From Rotaria macrura (Eukaryota; Rotifera; Eurotatoria; Philodinida; Philodinidae): 64,000 nucleotides of DNA. Below, in pieces: positions 50,501-63,532 of the stretch. Numbering within the stretch: position 1 is the stretch's first letter; every line of letters begins with the position of its first letter. Below the pieces are notes generated by a model that worked only from the letters and a program-made list of their open reading frames with translations, was not told where the DNA came from and did not search any database. The translations under genes were made by a program, and so were the position numbers. The stretch covers positions 55,045-119,044 of the forward strand of contig OENT01000422.1 of assembly GCA_900239685.1 (NCBI GenBank), read 5' to 3'.

Positions 50501-53500
50501 AGTCGTATGTAAAATGTTACATTTGCATCTGTTACTTTTGTTAAGACTATTCGTATTGTGCTTGAACAAGTCAATTGTTAATTGTCACATACATCTATTG
50601 CAAATGTTTCATCGTTTGAAAATTGAAAATTAGAATGATAACAGAATTAAAAAAACAATCATGACTAATCAATGATATTGGCTTGTTTATGATGAATCCT
50701 AGAGTTTTTAATCTCTTGGAGATAACTATATGGATCAAGCACTATCTATTCTAACACAAGAATATTGTTACCTTATGAATACCTTAGGTTAGTGTGCAAT
50801 GTGTCGAGGTAGACTTGATAGCTTGATATCTTTCACAGGATCAATTGCAGTTGAGTCATTGAACAGATACGTAGCATGATGTAAAATTCTTATACTCAAT
50901 GAAACTTGCGTTCGATACGAATTAATCAACTATAATAACTAGTCTATATCACAATTTAATCAGCATACTGTTGAATGGGCACTCCATGATCCATAGTTAC
51001 TGATGATGGAAATTGATAAAAACCAAATATTCATCTGTTCTCGATTATACATCTAACATCGTCCAATGCGCGATGACTACCATTACTATTACATTACTAT
51101 TATGGATCATTTATACAAAGATGTCCAATGCACAATAATACGGGTACGACTACATGAGACGTAGATTTTTAAAATTTTCTATATCGTAAGAAAGCGAATT
51201 GACCAAGCGACTCGAAACGGAACGACAAAAAAATAGATCACATTACCATCTAAATCAGAGCCAGATATTTCATTTGGATGTGGTCGTTCGCCTAATTGAG
51301 GAAAGACAATACAATCAACAAGATGTCGTAATCTTGGTACATCGACAGCTTCAAATGTTCTTAAGTCCCCCGGATGATGACATGGATTTTTCGTAACAAC
51401 AATTTTACCGACAATGACTTTTTTGATTTCATCTCGCTTATAGCTACGAGCCCCATTCGTTCTGTTTTCATCGTCTAATTGTTCATCGTCTAATTCTGTA
51501 TATTGGCAAAACACTTGTCCATATTGAAGTATAGCATATTCATCGACAATACCAAACATATTTCGACCGAAATTTTTTGAAATTTGTATACGCGTTTTAT
51601 CCTAAAGAGAATTTCTATGTGAGTTTCGCTTGGCTTTCTACGAATAGAAAATTGAACTAGTTCGTTATTGTCTCTTACTTGTATACGTTTTACTTCATGT
51701 TTACACATTGTTGTTATTAGCTGACGAAAAAAAGGTTCATGAATAAGATCAATTTGTGCAGTATATATAAGATCATGCAGTTGAAGATGTCGAGATATGC
51801 GATCATTAAGCAATTCATATGTTGAAGGCAAATAGAGTAATGATTCAATAAGCCATAGTAAATGTTGATTTTGTAGTAGAAGAAATGTTGAATGTGGAAT
51901 ATGACGAAATTCAAGTAATGCAATAACTTGACGATTCAAGTGAATGGGACCTAAATTAGGAAAATATTTCCGGTGATCTTGATGTCTATAATTTTCTCAT
52001 TCAAATGTATACGTGGAAAAGATTTTTTTCAAATTTTTCAACTCTTGATTTTAAACTAGTTGTTATAAAATGTCGGACAAAAGAAAAATGAAAGAACTTC
52101 CACACACAATTTCATCCGAAGTCATTGGGACTTCTTTCATCCACAGACATCAATCAGGATTTTAAAAACATATTTCTTATAGAACTTTGAGATTCGATCA
52201 AATGATCGATGTTATTATGCCTGTATCATAGAAGATATCAAGTTTTCTCAAAAAAACGTATTATAGAACAGATTCTCTTCAGTATGTGAGACTTGAGAGT
52301 TGTTGACATCTCGAAAACATCCCACGTAAGATTTTGATTCATTTATAGATACTAGCCAAGTCGGAACTTCTCATTTTCGGAATATGCGTTCTTCGAAAAC
52401 GTCCATAAACATGTTATGCTGATGGTGATTCAATCAAAGAATATGCCAATGCCTGTTGTGTTGAATTCATAAATACTGAATGTAATTATGTGACACGATT
52501 CTTTTGTGAATACTTACAAACATTTGAACAGATCATTTGCACTTCGGATTCACGAAAAAACAAATGAACTTTGATTAACGATGAACATAACTATCTATTG
52601 TCAACAAGAGTTTCTTGTCGATATTAGTAAATTTAAAAACATGGAATTAGTTCGTTAGGCTCTGAAAAAAACATAAACGAAAGGAGACTTCAAGGTTTTG
52701 ATGTATTCCAGAAGCTGTTTATCGAAGACGATATGAAAGAAAATAAACTTTTCAAAAATAGGATGTCAATGCGAAAAACCTTTTGGATTTCGTGAAGGAT
52801 CATCTTATCGCTATTTTTGAATAGTATCATGTAATGGTGTTATGTGCTTATCTAGACTACTGATTTAGGTCGTTGCAATCTCGTCAGATCATATATGATT
52901 CGATTTCAAATGTTGTTTTTAATAAATATTAATCATCACGACCCCAGTCTAGTTATTTACAATGTACAAGATTACATACGTGGTGCTGAAATCTTGCACA
53001 GTTCAAGAACATCATGATTTGAAATAAATTTATGCATGGATTTTCGTAAAATTAATTGTTTTTCAGTATAATCTAGATCAGGATTAACAGATACGGTTCC
53101 TTTGCATCCACCGTAACGAATTTGCATAACACTAAATTTACGTCGGTAACCCTTTAAATGACAAATTTCATCTCGAAGTCTCGATGAGAATGTTCCGACA
53201 CCATCCGTAAATATATAACCATTTCGTTCGATATCATCAATTATTTCTGTTTTTACTTGCGGAACCTGCAATTGACGTTGAAAGTAGAATAAAAAACATC
53301 AGTAGTATATTCAATGACAAATGAACAAAAATAATTAAGTGACAATACTCACTCGTATTGTTGCTTCGGAACTTGTAAAACATTGTGCAATACGTGCCGA
53401 ATGTTTGGCAACAACGCGTTCATTTCCAAAGTCACCCATCCATTGGTATGCTTCCTCGAACGATAGATTGGTTTTATTTTTGTCATCATGCCAATAAAAC

Positions 53501-56500
53501 CAGTATTGTTTGTCTTTCAATTGCGATTGTGAATGATGAAGATGTCGGTACAGTCGATCATTAGTCAATTTAAAACCATAGTGAAGACAATCGTCAAACT
53601 GCTGACGTAGAGCGCCAAAATAATTCGATTGCAATGTTTCTCCCGTTTCTTCTCGTATTTCAACTGAAATTTCAAACGAAAACAAGAACTAAGTAAAAAT
53701 GAACGAATTTTAAGCTTGTTGCTTTTGTATTTCATAACTTATTAGGTTGAATTAGAGTCTGTCGGGTTCAATATTTTCTAACTCGAACTCGACCTAGAAC
53801 AGCTCAAGCAAACAATTTATTCTGCCCGCAAAATGAACTCGAATCCGGCACAACCAAACTTTAGTATGCTCCATTGAATTTTCTGAAACAGTAGTTTGGA
53901 GGGAAATTTTTCAGACTTTTCAGTGGATTCCAGCCAATCCTTATTTTTTCCCGGCTAGAATAGACCAAAAATCAGCAGGAAATTCTATATTAGTCAACGA
54001 CATTCGGTGACTTTCATGTAACTTTTCTGTCGACTCATGCAGTATCCGGTGGTAGGAATGATCGATTTGAGATCAAGACTAGCACATTTTGAACCTTGAC
54101 CCAACCGGGACGCAACCAAGGTATAATTTTTCCTACCAAAATCTGCACCCAACCAGGTTCTAGTCGGAATAGGATAGAAATTTGTGATCCAAAGAGAGAG
54201 GATTCATCGATGTTTTTTTTGGAAATATAAATTATTTCTCCATCGATACATAGTACGTTGAGCTTTAGTCAAAATCCTACGAAGATTTAAAATTGAATCT
54301 AACTCTATAGTGACGCATTTTGTAAGGGACACTAAATTTTCTCAGCTTCAATCTGAAATATTATACGTACAGTAATTTTCACTCGATTAAATGAATCAAC
54401 TTTGAAAAGACGTTTTTCGATCTATGAGATTAGATCTTTGATGATGGACAGAACGCGCATAATATATATCGTGAAATCTTGATGATTCTCAGAGATGACA
54501 TGGAAATTCTAGAAAATTTGTTTATGGAAGCAAGTCAAGTTACATTGTCTATCAGTGTCAAGTTAAATTAAAGAGCATAATTCGAGACTAGGAATTCTTC
54601 AAAAAGAAAACAAAGTTAAAATATTTATTTAGCAAGTGATAGATCGTTGAATCAAATCTTGAATCCCATTAAAATTCGTATGAGGACCTTCATAGTTTGA
54701 ACGTGTGACATACTTACTACTGGAAAAGAAAATAGGGAAAAATCTAAAAAGCTAGTCTCAAAAGTTCACAGATGTTATCTTTACACTTTTCGTGAAAATG
54801 AATTTCATAAGATTCTATAAAATGTGATAGCGTTAAGTAATCGATGAAATTTCCCAACAAATATATTTCATACTAAATTTTTCCAGATATACAATGAAAA
54901 ATAAATGTGAAAACTTCGGACTTATGTCCGAGAGTTATGCGTACTTCAAAAAGTGAATGAGACAAATCAGTCATTCTAGAATGTGTGCACGGATGAAGTA
55001 TCTTGGTAAACCTTTTTGGGAAACTCCAAAACTACTGATCATCTCAGACATATCTAGGCCATTTTGTTTCTAGATGCAGTTTTTGTGCATTTCCATACCT
55101 TTTTCGGTTGATGTTCTTTTATAAAGCTCGATTTGGTTCAAAACTAATATCAGATTCAGAATCAGCGTTGAAAACTGAGTCGATTAATATACGTTGTGGA
55201 TAATTCTGAGAAAAAATTTGTTTTTTCGAAAAAATCCCTGTACACCCGCTCATGGATTGTTTGGTGAAAAATGAGAATTTATTTGATATCTCAGCCATTT
55301 CTTGCCGGATTCTTTTCATCTTCGAACTCGACCGAGATATTCATGAGACAATTCTGTACACAAAATTTCAGCTCAATCGAATATATTTGTAAAGAGTTAT
55401 CGTGTAAACGGCCGGCCGGATACACTGACCGATTCTAGAGTGTACTCACTTTTTGAGTACACAAAAAGACTCCGGAATAATCAGACACCATAGTTTTCGA
55501 ATGTTCAATGATTCTGTAGGATATGAAATATTAGTAGTACCATCTTCAAAAGAAGAAAGTGAAAAATTGTGATTTTTCTATTGATCCTTGTGAAGGTAAG
55601 TGTTTTCTTGTGGCATGTAAAGGACTATTTTCATACGATGTTATAGTTTGATGTCACCAGAGATAAAAAACGAGACTACACTGGTCTTAAGCAATTGGCC
55701 GATAATGTTCACAGACTGCAATTTAAACGAAAAATTCGTACATAGAAGTAAAAGTCAACAAGAGATGATTTCGATATTGATTCAGAAAATGATTTTAGTT
55801 CATTGTTGCTCGAACTATTGTCAATATTTGATGGGATACATATGGATGCATTATTTTCTATAAAACTAACCTAAACAAAAGTTGAAAGCACCACCAAATT
55901 TCGGTTCACGTATAGTTCTATTTGTCTTAACCAATTTAAATGGTTTAACACAAATAGTTGTCGGTGTCAACGTTACCGATGGAGCATATGCCATATTTCG
56001 TGCTGTATTTGTTAAAGAAGAAGCATGTGCTAATTCTGCTCGTTTTTCTTGATCGATTTCTTTTAACTGCTCAGCATGTTTCATAACTTCTTCATATATA
56101 TTAGCAAAATGATATTCTTTCGCTCGACGCCATAAATAGGTCGCCATCTAAACCGAAACATTAATATGGGTCAATATTCATATAAAATTCTTTGTTTACT
56201 TTACTTGATAAAATTCAACTTCATTTTCAATGATTTTAAAATAATCAATGAACTTCTGTGTAATCTGTTGTTGAAAACGATATCCAAGTGATAATAACAT
56301 TTGCCATGAATAATTCTTAATGAATGTATTAAATATTGGTCTTTCAATGCGTGACGATGATGATGTTGATGATAAGTGAAACGATAAATCTGTTATTGAA
56401 CCAGCGAAACATATTTGTATACGGTGACGATAGAAAAAAGCAAGAAATTCACGGAATGCCACTCGAATATTATTAATCAGAATACAATCCATGCGAAAAT

Positions 56501-56753
56501 CATATTCTTCAATTGTTTGATTTTTAAATCGATGATCATTTCTTCTTTGCGAACTGTCTTTGAGTCTTGAAACTTTTATAGATACACGTATTGTTGAACA
56601 AAATGGTTGAGGATTAGAAGTAATTCCTTGACGTTGAATAGCTTGACGTGGTGTCATAACAGGTTTATTTTGTGCACGACGTTTTCTTGCCACCCACCAT
56701 GGTTCGAAATCTAGGTAGAAGTTTTTCACAGATACTAAAAGTTCTTTTCTCCA
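47576..56753 (-). CDS. Eukaryotic RNA-dependent RNA polymerase (RdRP), catalytic region
   Basis: Ten exons join in phase: 56753-56205, 56147-55871, 53663-53353, 53265-52980, 51950-51679, 51601-51247, 49767-49372, 49295-48312, 48146-47922 and 47826-47576, 1301 aa. The order of motifs is that of cellular RdRPs (QDE-1/RDR/EGO-1). They run TLTPTTICVKPF, then WMGDFGNERVVAKHSARIAQ, then FTDGVGTFSS and QIRYGGCKGTVSVNPDLDY, then RPIHLNRQ, then MFGIVDEYAILQYGQVF, then VTKNPCHHPGDLR and RHLVDCIVFPQLGERPHPNE, and finally SGSDLDG joined to DEYAVYWHPDL. The catalytic triad Asp-x-Asp-Gly-Asp is whole once the 1.5 kb intron is removed. Such enzymes copy RNA to make or amplify small RNAs for silencing in cytoplasm or nucleus. 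The last two junctions (48312/48146 and 47922/47826) are the least certain. The first exon here begins in phase 0 with WRKELL, so exons further upstream are required (see 57106-57299 and 59665-63305). Confidence 0.92.
49984..50314. mobile_element. Non-autonomous hAT-like element in the RdRP active-site intron
   Basis: The element starts CAGTCCGCTTC and ends GAACGGACTG, so the ends are inverted copies (CAGTCCG). It is flanked on both sides by an exact 8-bp target duplication, AACATTTT (49976-49983 and 50315-50322). A second inverted pair lies inside (CAGTACT then GATTTTCATGGATT at 50023 and its mirror ending near 50280). There is no transposase frame. CAG-type ends and 8-bp duplications define hAT elements. 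The exact duplication implies a fairly recent insertion. Confidence 0.78.
54917..55478. repeat. Possible DNA element in RdRP intron with hairpin end
   Basis: The right edge near 55440 contains GTGTACTCACTTTTTGAGTACAC-like sequence, an 8-bp hairpin. The left edge near 54939 carries GTACTTCAAAAAGTGAATGAG, which reads as an inverted, imperfect copy of the right edge; TTCTAGA follows in both. A GGCCGGCCGG palindrome sits just inside the right end. The boundaries are uncertain and no target duplication is clear. It lies in the 2.2 kb intron between RdRP exons 55871 and 53663. Confidence 0.4.
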
Positions 56754-57105
56754 CTAGAAACAACGATGTCGTTTTTCATTTGACGAAAAGAAACTATTAT
56801 TGATAACTTAAGAACTAAATCACTTTATGTTTTCTATTAATCGATTCTTATGGAGTATTAATGGAAGTTGAGAATCAAAACTGTTGATTTAAAATTAATG
56901 TGAGAGAAAAATAAATTACGGCCATTCGTTTAATCATATTTTTTTCAATAATATATTGTATTTGTTCTCTTAAAATAATTTTATAATTCAATGAAGCATG
57001 CCTTAAGAATATGTTCAAGTTAAACCTTTATGGTCGGCTACTAGAGAACTACTAGCAAAAGAATCTTTTCTCGTGCCATTGAGCTTCTCGCAGTACGAAT
57101 CATAC

Positions 57106-57299
57106 TAGAAATTCGCCCACATAAAAGATAAACATTGTTTGGTGCCTAATTGCTAAATGTTGCCTTTTGCTAACATCCAACTGTAAGGGTTCGAAAATAT
57201 TGGAAACGTCAATTTTTATTGGCCTATGAAAGGCCAATATTTCGTTGTTGCTTTCAATCCGTTCTTTGATCCGGAAGTGCAAATTTTCTTTCTGCCAGT
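57106..57299 (-). CDS. Candidate RdRP exon inside one arm of an inverted duplication
   Basis: On the minus strand an open frame runs DWQKENLHFRIKERIE, then IDVSNIFEPLQLDV, and ends YVGEFL at a donor CTA|GTATGA in phase 0. That matches the phase-0 acceptor of the next RdRP exon at 56753. The amino-acid pattern is credible coding sequence and sits where an RdRP exon is needed. The 5' boundary is unclear: I find no good acceptor giving the phase 1 start required by the exon ending at 59665. The area is disturbed by the inverted copy at 57424-57566 and an unresolved base at 57423. Confidence 0.5.
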
Positions 57300-57566
57300 C
57301 GTTTTGTAGATTAGAACTGGCAGATGCCTTGATTTATCCTAAAACTACCTCAAATTATGCAAAATTGGTTATGTACCTTTAGAAAATTCTTCATATTCCG
57401 AGAAATGCGAAGAAGTTTCAGANACTGGCAGAAAGAAAATTTGCACTTCCGGATCAAAGAACGGATTGAAAGCAACAACGAAATATTGGCCTTTCATAGG
57501 CCAATAAAAATTGACGTTTCCAATATTTTCGAACCCTTACAGTTGGATGTTAGCAAAAGGCAACAT
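57157..57566. repeat. Identical 143-bp inverted duplication next to an unresolved base
   Basis: Arms 57157-57299 and 57424-57566 are exact inverted copies by eye, 143 bp each, with a 124-bp spacer. The base directly before the right arm (57423) is the only N in the window. The word ACTGGCAGA occurs at the inner end of both arms and again in the spacer near 57317, suggesting template switching or a wrong join at a short homology. Each arm also holds a small hairpin, ATTGGCCT with AGGCCAAT. Confidence 0.9.
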
Positions 57567-59664
57567 CTCTCTTTTTCTCACATTGACTCACCGAAGAAAT
57601 TTGATTTTCTGATACAATAGATAAAGTGTCTCAAAACGAAAATTAATCGCTCTTTGACTCTAAAGTAGAATCTAAAGAAATACGAAAAATTAATCATTTA
57701 TGTCTGGGCGCTCTTTTGGCTCAAAGTGGGAGACCCCAAACATTTCTTTAAGAAAAGGTGTTATTTTTCTTGAGCCTATATGAATATGTGCTAAAATGTA
57801 TGAAAAAAATTACAGAAATGGTAAAAGAGCTGTGTGCCATCATTCGCAATCAAATTATAAATAAATACTCATTCAATGTGCCCAAAACGCAACATCCTGT
57901 CGGAAAGGGTTAAATATCAGTCGTATTTAGTTTTTATAAATATCAATCTAAAACATTAGCTCAGTATAGATTGAATGGATTTGAGAACACTGTGAATATG
58001 AAATAATCGATCGCTTCCAACTAATATTCCTATTGCTATTGAAGCGACTATCAAAAATTCAACGAGCACAAGAAAATATGTTGCTCTTATCCAACTATGC
58101 TTTACAACTTTCAATATCAACTTTGCATGGAAAAAAATTCTCGATTAAATTGCTTGGAATTTTTCACTCTTTGTTAATTTATCCAACATAATTCCAAGAA
58201 GATGAAGTTTATTCAGTGTTTGATGGTTTAAAATTAGAGAATCGAATTTTTCCTCTTGAACTAAAATTTCGTTGAGACATTAAAATATGTATCTAAATTT
58301 TTTTCATAGCTCTCTAGATTAAAAAAAAGATGAATTTTTCTATTCATCTATTAGATACCTGAGAACTGAGCAAAACTATCTATTGTTCAGCTCATGTTGT
58401 CAGATTGAAAAACACAGGATATTAGCCAGAACATAGGATGCACTTAAATCAGTACTTGTCATCATACAATACGATCCTAGTGTGCACATGTTAATATCAA
58501 GGTTCTTAGTTTACATCGTTTGAGATCGTCACTATTAATTCACGAGAAATCAAAGACCTCAATACTATAATGGTATAGCTTTGTAAAGAAAAAAAAGTTT
58601 TTATTCTTAGCGATCGGGAAATTTTATTTAAGAATCGGTCGAATTCTCCGTTAAAATAACGGCCTAAGCAGTGAAAGAACATCTTTATTCAAGAATTTCG
58701 TAAGAAATGTTCAATATTCTCTTCTGAAGTAATATTGAAGAGCCGTCATAAGATTTCCTGTATAAAATGCTGGTCGTAATGCGTACTATTTCGAACAATA
58801 ATGGTATTTCTACTGAAATCTATTAGATTCAAGTCTATGAAAATTTTCTTGTAAATGATTCAATTTTGCAGAATAACGTTTAGTCTTGAATAAATTTTAC
58901 ACAAGAGACTTTCAAACTTATCAGTCGAGACTATTCAATTACAAAATCTAGTGACTGAATGAGAATTCCTAGTTTTTGTAAATAAAATTATTTTGAAAAA
59001 TTTGATTGATACCTATTCAGACATCCTCAACAAAAGAAATCTGAACAAACATTGTAAAAGAACTTCATTGCTTTGAGTTTCAATCGATTGCACTATATTA
59101 GTCAAAAATAAGCAACTGGGGATGCCAAGAGTTTCTGGTCGTAGTTGATTGGAGAATGAAGTGTGCTAGTTATCATAATAGCAATTCGAGCACGAGATTT
59201 TAATTTCATCGAATGAAGGAGACACAAAAGAAATTTACTATACAAAATTTTAGATTGAAACTTGACTAGTGATGTAATGTCAAAAGAAGTAGGACATCAT
59301 CGTACAGAAAAGATCTATACTCAAGAATTTTCGATGATTTTTTTTCTATCGCAATGTTATCCCAGGAAATTCTTACGCATTATATATTCTCATTTAATAA
59401 TAACTCGTTTGTTTCTATTATCATACAAATTATTTTAATTGTTCATTCGATCAGATTTACTTCGAAAAAAATGAATTCTTCTTTTCACTTTAACATGTAG
59501 GATTTTGGTCATGGTAAGTAAATTTTTCTACTAATAACATAGACTAGATGAAATTCCATTTGATTTATGAGAAATAACACTATTAGTGATTTCTAATAAA
59601 ATAGACATTAGTCTGCAGCAGCAACTATTTCATTAGTATACATGTATATAAGTATGGAACTCAC
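57567..59664. other. Probable intron sequence upstream of the RdRP core
   Basis: No coding frame of note lies between the inverted duplication and the exon ending at 59665. If the upstream exons belong to the RdRP, this is intron. An exon starting with two bases of a split codon may be missing here or lost in the disturbed area near 57.3-57.6 kb. Confidence 0.4.
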
Positions 59665-62600
59665 TAATTAATTCCATGATATTTCCTCTCATTTGAATGT
59701 ATAGAACAAAACCATCACTATTAGTAGTTATAATAACACTTTTATCGATGAAGTTAGCTTGTAATCGTTTAATGTATTCATAATTTGGATTTGATTTTTC
59801 TTTCGGTTGATAAATAAAGTCTATAGTATCTTCGCAAAAACGTAATGTCCATTTTTCATTCGGTTTTTTCGATAACTTCTCATATGGTGAAAATAAATTC
59901 ATAGCTATTAATGCACCAGATGACCATTCCATTTGACAATTAATATAAAAGAAACATCGAGCTAGTTGTCGAAATTTATTCAAACGTGTTGCTGGAATAG
60001 TCGACGATGGTTCAGCATTTTCAGCAGTAGCATCTGTTATTTGATCATTCGTTTTAGATGACGATGCTATACCATTTGATGGCATAGACGATGGTTCTTC
60101 TAAATAAAATTATATTTCTTATTGATTCTAGACGTTGAGTGTTCATGAGAAAAATATACAATAGAATAAATAAATTAGATGTCAGAAAAACTCAAAAACT
60201 TAATCTTATCAAGTGTACTAATCTAGAGTGAATCATTCAGACCGTGCATTGTTAACAAATACAGTAGCCGAACGACTTATAACCTGTAAATCTCAATTCT
60301 AAACCAATAATAATAATAATAATAATAAAAAGAAGAAGAAGCATAATTTCTTACACTTGAATTAATGATGAATGATCCTTAAAGAAAATGAGTATCACGA
60401 TTTCTGTAATAATTTAGTCCTATTATAAGAAGTTGTAGATCGACGGCACACTTCTAGTACATCCATACTTATAGTCTTTTGTTTTCATTAAAAATGAGGA
60501 ATTCACAAAAAATACGTGTATACTTCTTATCATAAATCTTGATTATAACAGATGTGATGAAAAATATATGTTCTACCACATGGCAACTAAGATTCATCGT
60601 AACAAACAACAGCAAGTTAGTCTCACAAGTTTTTCTGCAAAATATTAAACACGAATATCCCGTCAATAGTAACTTAACCGTGTCATGTTGATTAATGAAT
60701 ATGTCAGACTTAAATTAAAGTCTTTTTATTTCTATCATTTGAAACATACGGAACAAGGTTGAACCTGTATTGTTAACTCAGTTTGAATAATGCAACCCAT
60801 GACTTGAAGTACGTCCAAACTGAATCTCCTTATCTATAGTCTTCTATGCTATTGTAATTATATACGTACGACATTACGGGAAAAAATCGCTGATTAATTC
60901 AATGTGACAATTTTGTGTAAAAGAGACAGATTGAAGTTTCAAAGTATGTTTTATTGATTTTTTCTCGTTAGTGCTACAGAGAAAATTTTGTATGACTTTA
61001 AATTGTATGTCATTGCAGAGGCAAACGAAGACCCAGTAATGATCTAAAGTTATAATATTTAAAAAATAATTTATCAATGCATTCAATATCGTGTAATCCT
61101 CTAATAATCCTGAAGTATCGGATAAAAAGACCAACATGTTTCTAATGCAAAATTAAATGATTATTACTATGACACGTTTTACCGCAGTTTTTGATGTCGT
61201 AATAATATTTACTCACGTATTAATTTCATTAATCTTATGGAAAAAAAACGTCTACTATAGGACAGTTACTTCTTTATCAAAATTGTATGTATTTTCTAGA
61301 TTCAAATGAACTATGCATATCCTGAAAAATTTCTTCTTATTTGGAGTGATTGTAATATATTGACGATTGGCTTAGACTGCATATGAATGCAATGGTAATA
61401 TCGCAAAAATACGGAATCAAATGATTATTAAATTTTTACACAAAGAAACTTACTAACTACCAAATATATGGATTCATATACAAGATGGTAAACAAATGCT
61501 ACTACCATTGTTCTACACTATAGGATAGAAATGATGGAAATATCAGAAACTATGATATACTATACAAAGAGAAAATGCAGTAGCATTATGATATCAATGT
61601 AGCTGTGGCCTATGTTGTTTGTTAAATTTTCTTCTAATATGCATAGTTCACTTGAATTTACGAGACACACATAGACTTCAGTCTGAAAACAATTCTCTAT
61701 CGAGCATATAATTTTATAATACCAATGTTAAAATATGGATCATTGAATATTGGCCGCTTCTTTAAACCATTCGAAAGCCAAAATGTATCACTATGTTTTA
61801 ATTGTTGTTGTAATAATTTCATCACTGATGAATTGACTATTTTAACTGATTGTTTAAGAAGAAATGTATATGATATAAGACCATAATACCATTGATCGTG
61901 TAAAATATTGTGTCGATCATCTATGTGCATGATCAATATTTAGAAAACATAGACTAAAATTTAAAAATTGACGTACAAACAAGTTGATGTTGATCAAATA
62001 TCGAACAAACACGTTTTAAACCATTATTATTGTTATCAACAATTATTGATAAATATGGTTCATCTTCAACGATATTTCCGTCAGTATTCGTATCGTTGGT
62101 CGGTTGTTCATCTAGGCCTATTTTAAATGAAAAATCAATGGCTGTCTCTTGCTGTCGTTTTTCCTTCTCTTCTTGTATCAATTTTGGTAAAACATATGTT
62201 TGATGATAGTCAAATTCCTATGAGAAGGAAAATTTCAAATTTTAAAAAGGAAAACAATAAAAAAAAGATGAAATTTACTATAAAAGTGAAAACAAACCTC
62301 ATCGTAATCAAAATGACTCTTTTGTATATTTGATAATAACGGAGGATTTATGTATTGATCATCAAAACTTATTGGAGTATCATTTGCATTGGCAGCTGCT
62401 GTTGCTTCCATTCGTGCGCGAATACTGGCGAAAAATCCATTCTCCTTTGTTTTATTTGTATCTTTGAATATTTCATTTTCTGAAGAAATGTTAGTACGAT
62501 TATATGGCTTTACAAAGCGTCCTACTCCGATATTCAAATGCTGAAAATCAATCGATGATGAACATAGACCACGACCGAGAATTTTTTCCGAACGCCACAT

Positions 62601-63305
62601 CTACGATAAGATTCGATTTTGGTTTTTTTTTCTATGAAAAAGCAAGGTACTCTACTTACAACAGGGCTTTGCACTGGACTTGATATTAAACTACTAGCTC
62701 TAGAAATGCGATCATCATATTGGTCTTGAGATACCACGGATGATGCACATCCATTTCGATTATTAATATTTCGATTAACAAACGAGGATGTAGCTGTTAT
62801 TATATTTGTTTTATTGTTACGCAAACGTGTTGAAAAACTGATACATGAACTTCTTGATTCATCATGGTTTATAGACTAGGCAAGATGAAGAATAGTTATA
62901 TTTTCTTTAATTCTACAAATAACCTTACTTTCGATTTATTTGTTCCTTGTGATACAATAGATTCGTTTCCATCAGAATGAGAGTCAACTTCGGAGACTGA
63001 TTTATTATCATGAATACGTGAGGATATTCGTTGTGCTTTAGATTCTAATTGAGATATTACACTATTTCGTGCTTTCCATAATCGAACAATTTCTTGTTCT
63101 TCTTCTTGTAATCGTTCATTTTGTTCAGCATCCAAATGATTGACATAGTCAACAAAACCTTCCGCTTGTAATTCAACTAATTCACTTTCAACATCATCGT
63201 CCGATGGAGGATTATCGAATGGATTTTCTTCGTCATACTAACAGTATAAAGATGTTGAGACATAATTTAGATTTTTCTACTTACATCTGCTGCATAAACC
63301 GACAT
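59665..63305 (-). CDS. Seven 5' exons, probably the N-terminal part of the RdRP
   Basis: Exons 63305-63285, 63237-62929, 62875-62660, 62600-62298, 62217-61977, 61920-61723 and 60099-59665 join without a phase break to give about 574 aa from ATG 63305 (MSVYAAD). The first four exons are acidic and low in complexity, with one coiled-coil-like part (RLQEEEQEIVRLWKARNSV). The next two are more ordered (YLSIIVDNNNNGLKRV, then YDRHNILHDQWYYGLISYTF). The last carries WTLRFCEDTIDFIYQP and GFVLYIQMRGNIMEL, which resembles the linker just before the RdRP domain in RDR proteins. The last exon ends in phase 1 with no stop, so more exons must follow on the same strand; the RdRP core is next. Intron sites are good (for example GAT|GTAAGT, AAA|GTAAGG and GTT|GTAAGT). 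One gene of about 1.9 thousand residues is the simplest reading; a separate gene with unseen last exons remains possible. Confidence 0.6.
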
Positions 63306-63532
63306 GACCAGAGAAAATAGACTGATGTTCTAGAATCAAGAGTATGAATAATATTTGAAAAACTTTAAGTATTGATACTTTAACTGTATTCTTCTTTTGA
63401 TATAAAAACTTCCTATTTAGATTCCATAAAAATTTGACTAGCAATTATAATACCCGATTTATGTTTGATTAGTGATATCGACTACCACAGACAAATGATC
63501 TCTAGATGGCGCTCGAATGGAATAGAAGACCT

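Noticed and set aside
51179-51246. RdRP frame ending DLDGN and then a short tail
   Set aside because: As a final product it would lack the third catalytic Asp; the donor inside the Gly codon and the exon at 49767 give the expected DLDGDEY, so the tail is intron sequence.
53750-54180. GC-richer stretch with AACTCGAACTCGACC and CCCAACC words in an RdRP intron
   Set aside because: The supposed ends do not pair convincingly as inverted repeats, so no element was called.
57357-57620. Plus-strand open frame repeating the peptide of the minus-strand exon at 57106-57299
   Set aside because: It is the inverted duplicate of that exon and contains the unresolved base; its flanks show no splice sites or family features of their own.
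60874-61137. Minus-strand frame (87 codons, starting MLVFLSDTSG) between two upstream RdRP exons
   Set aside because: The exons on either side join directly in phase 1, and I see no acceptor and donor pair that would add this frame without breaking the reading.
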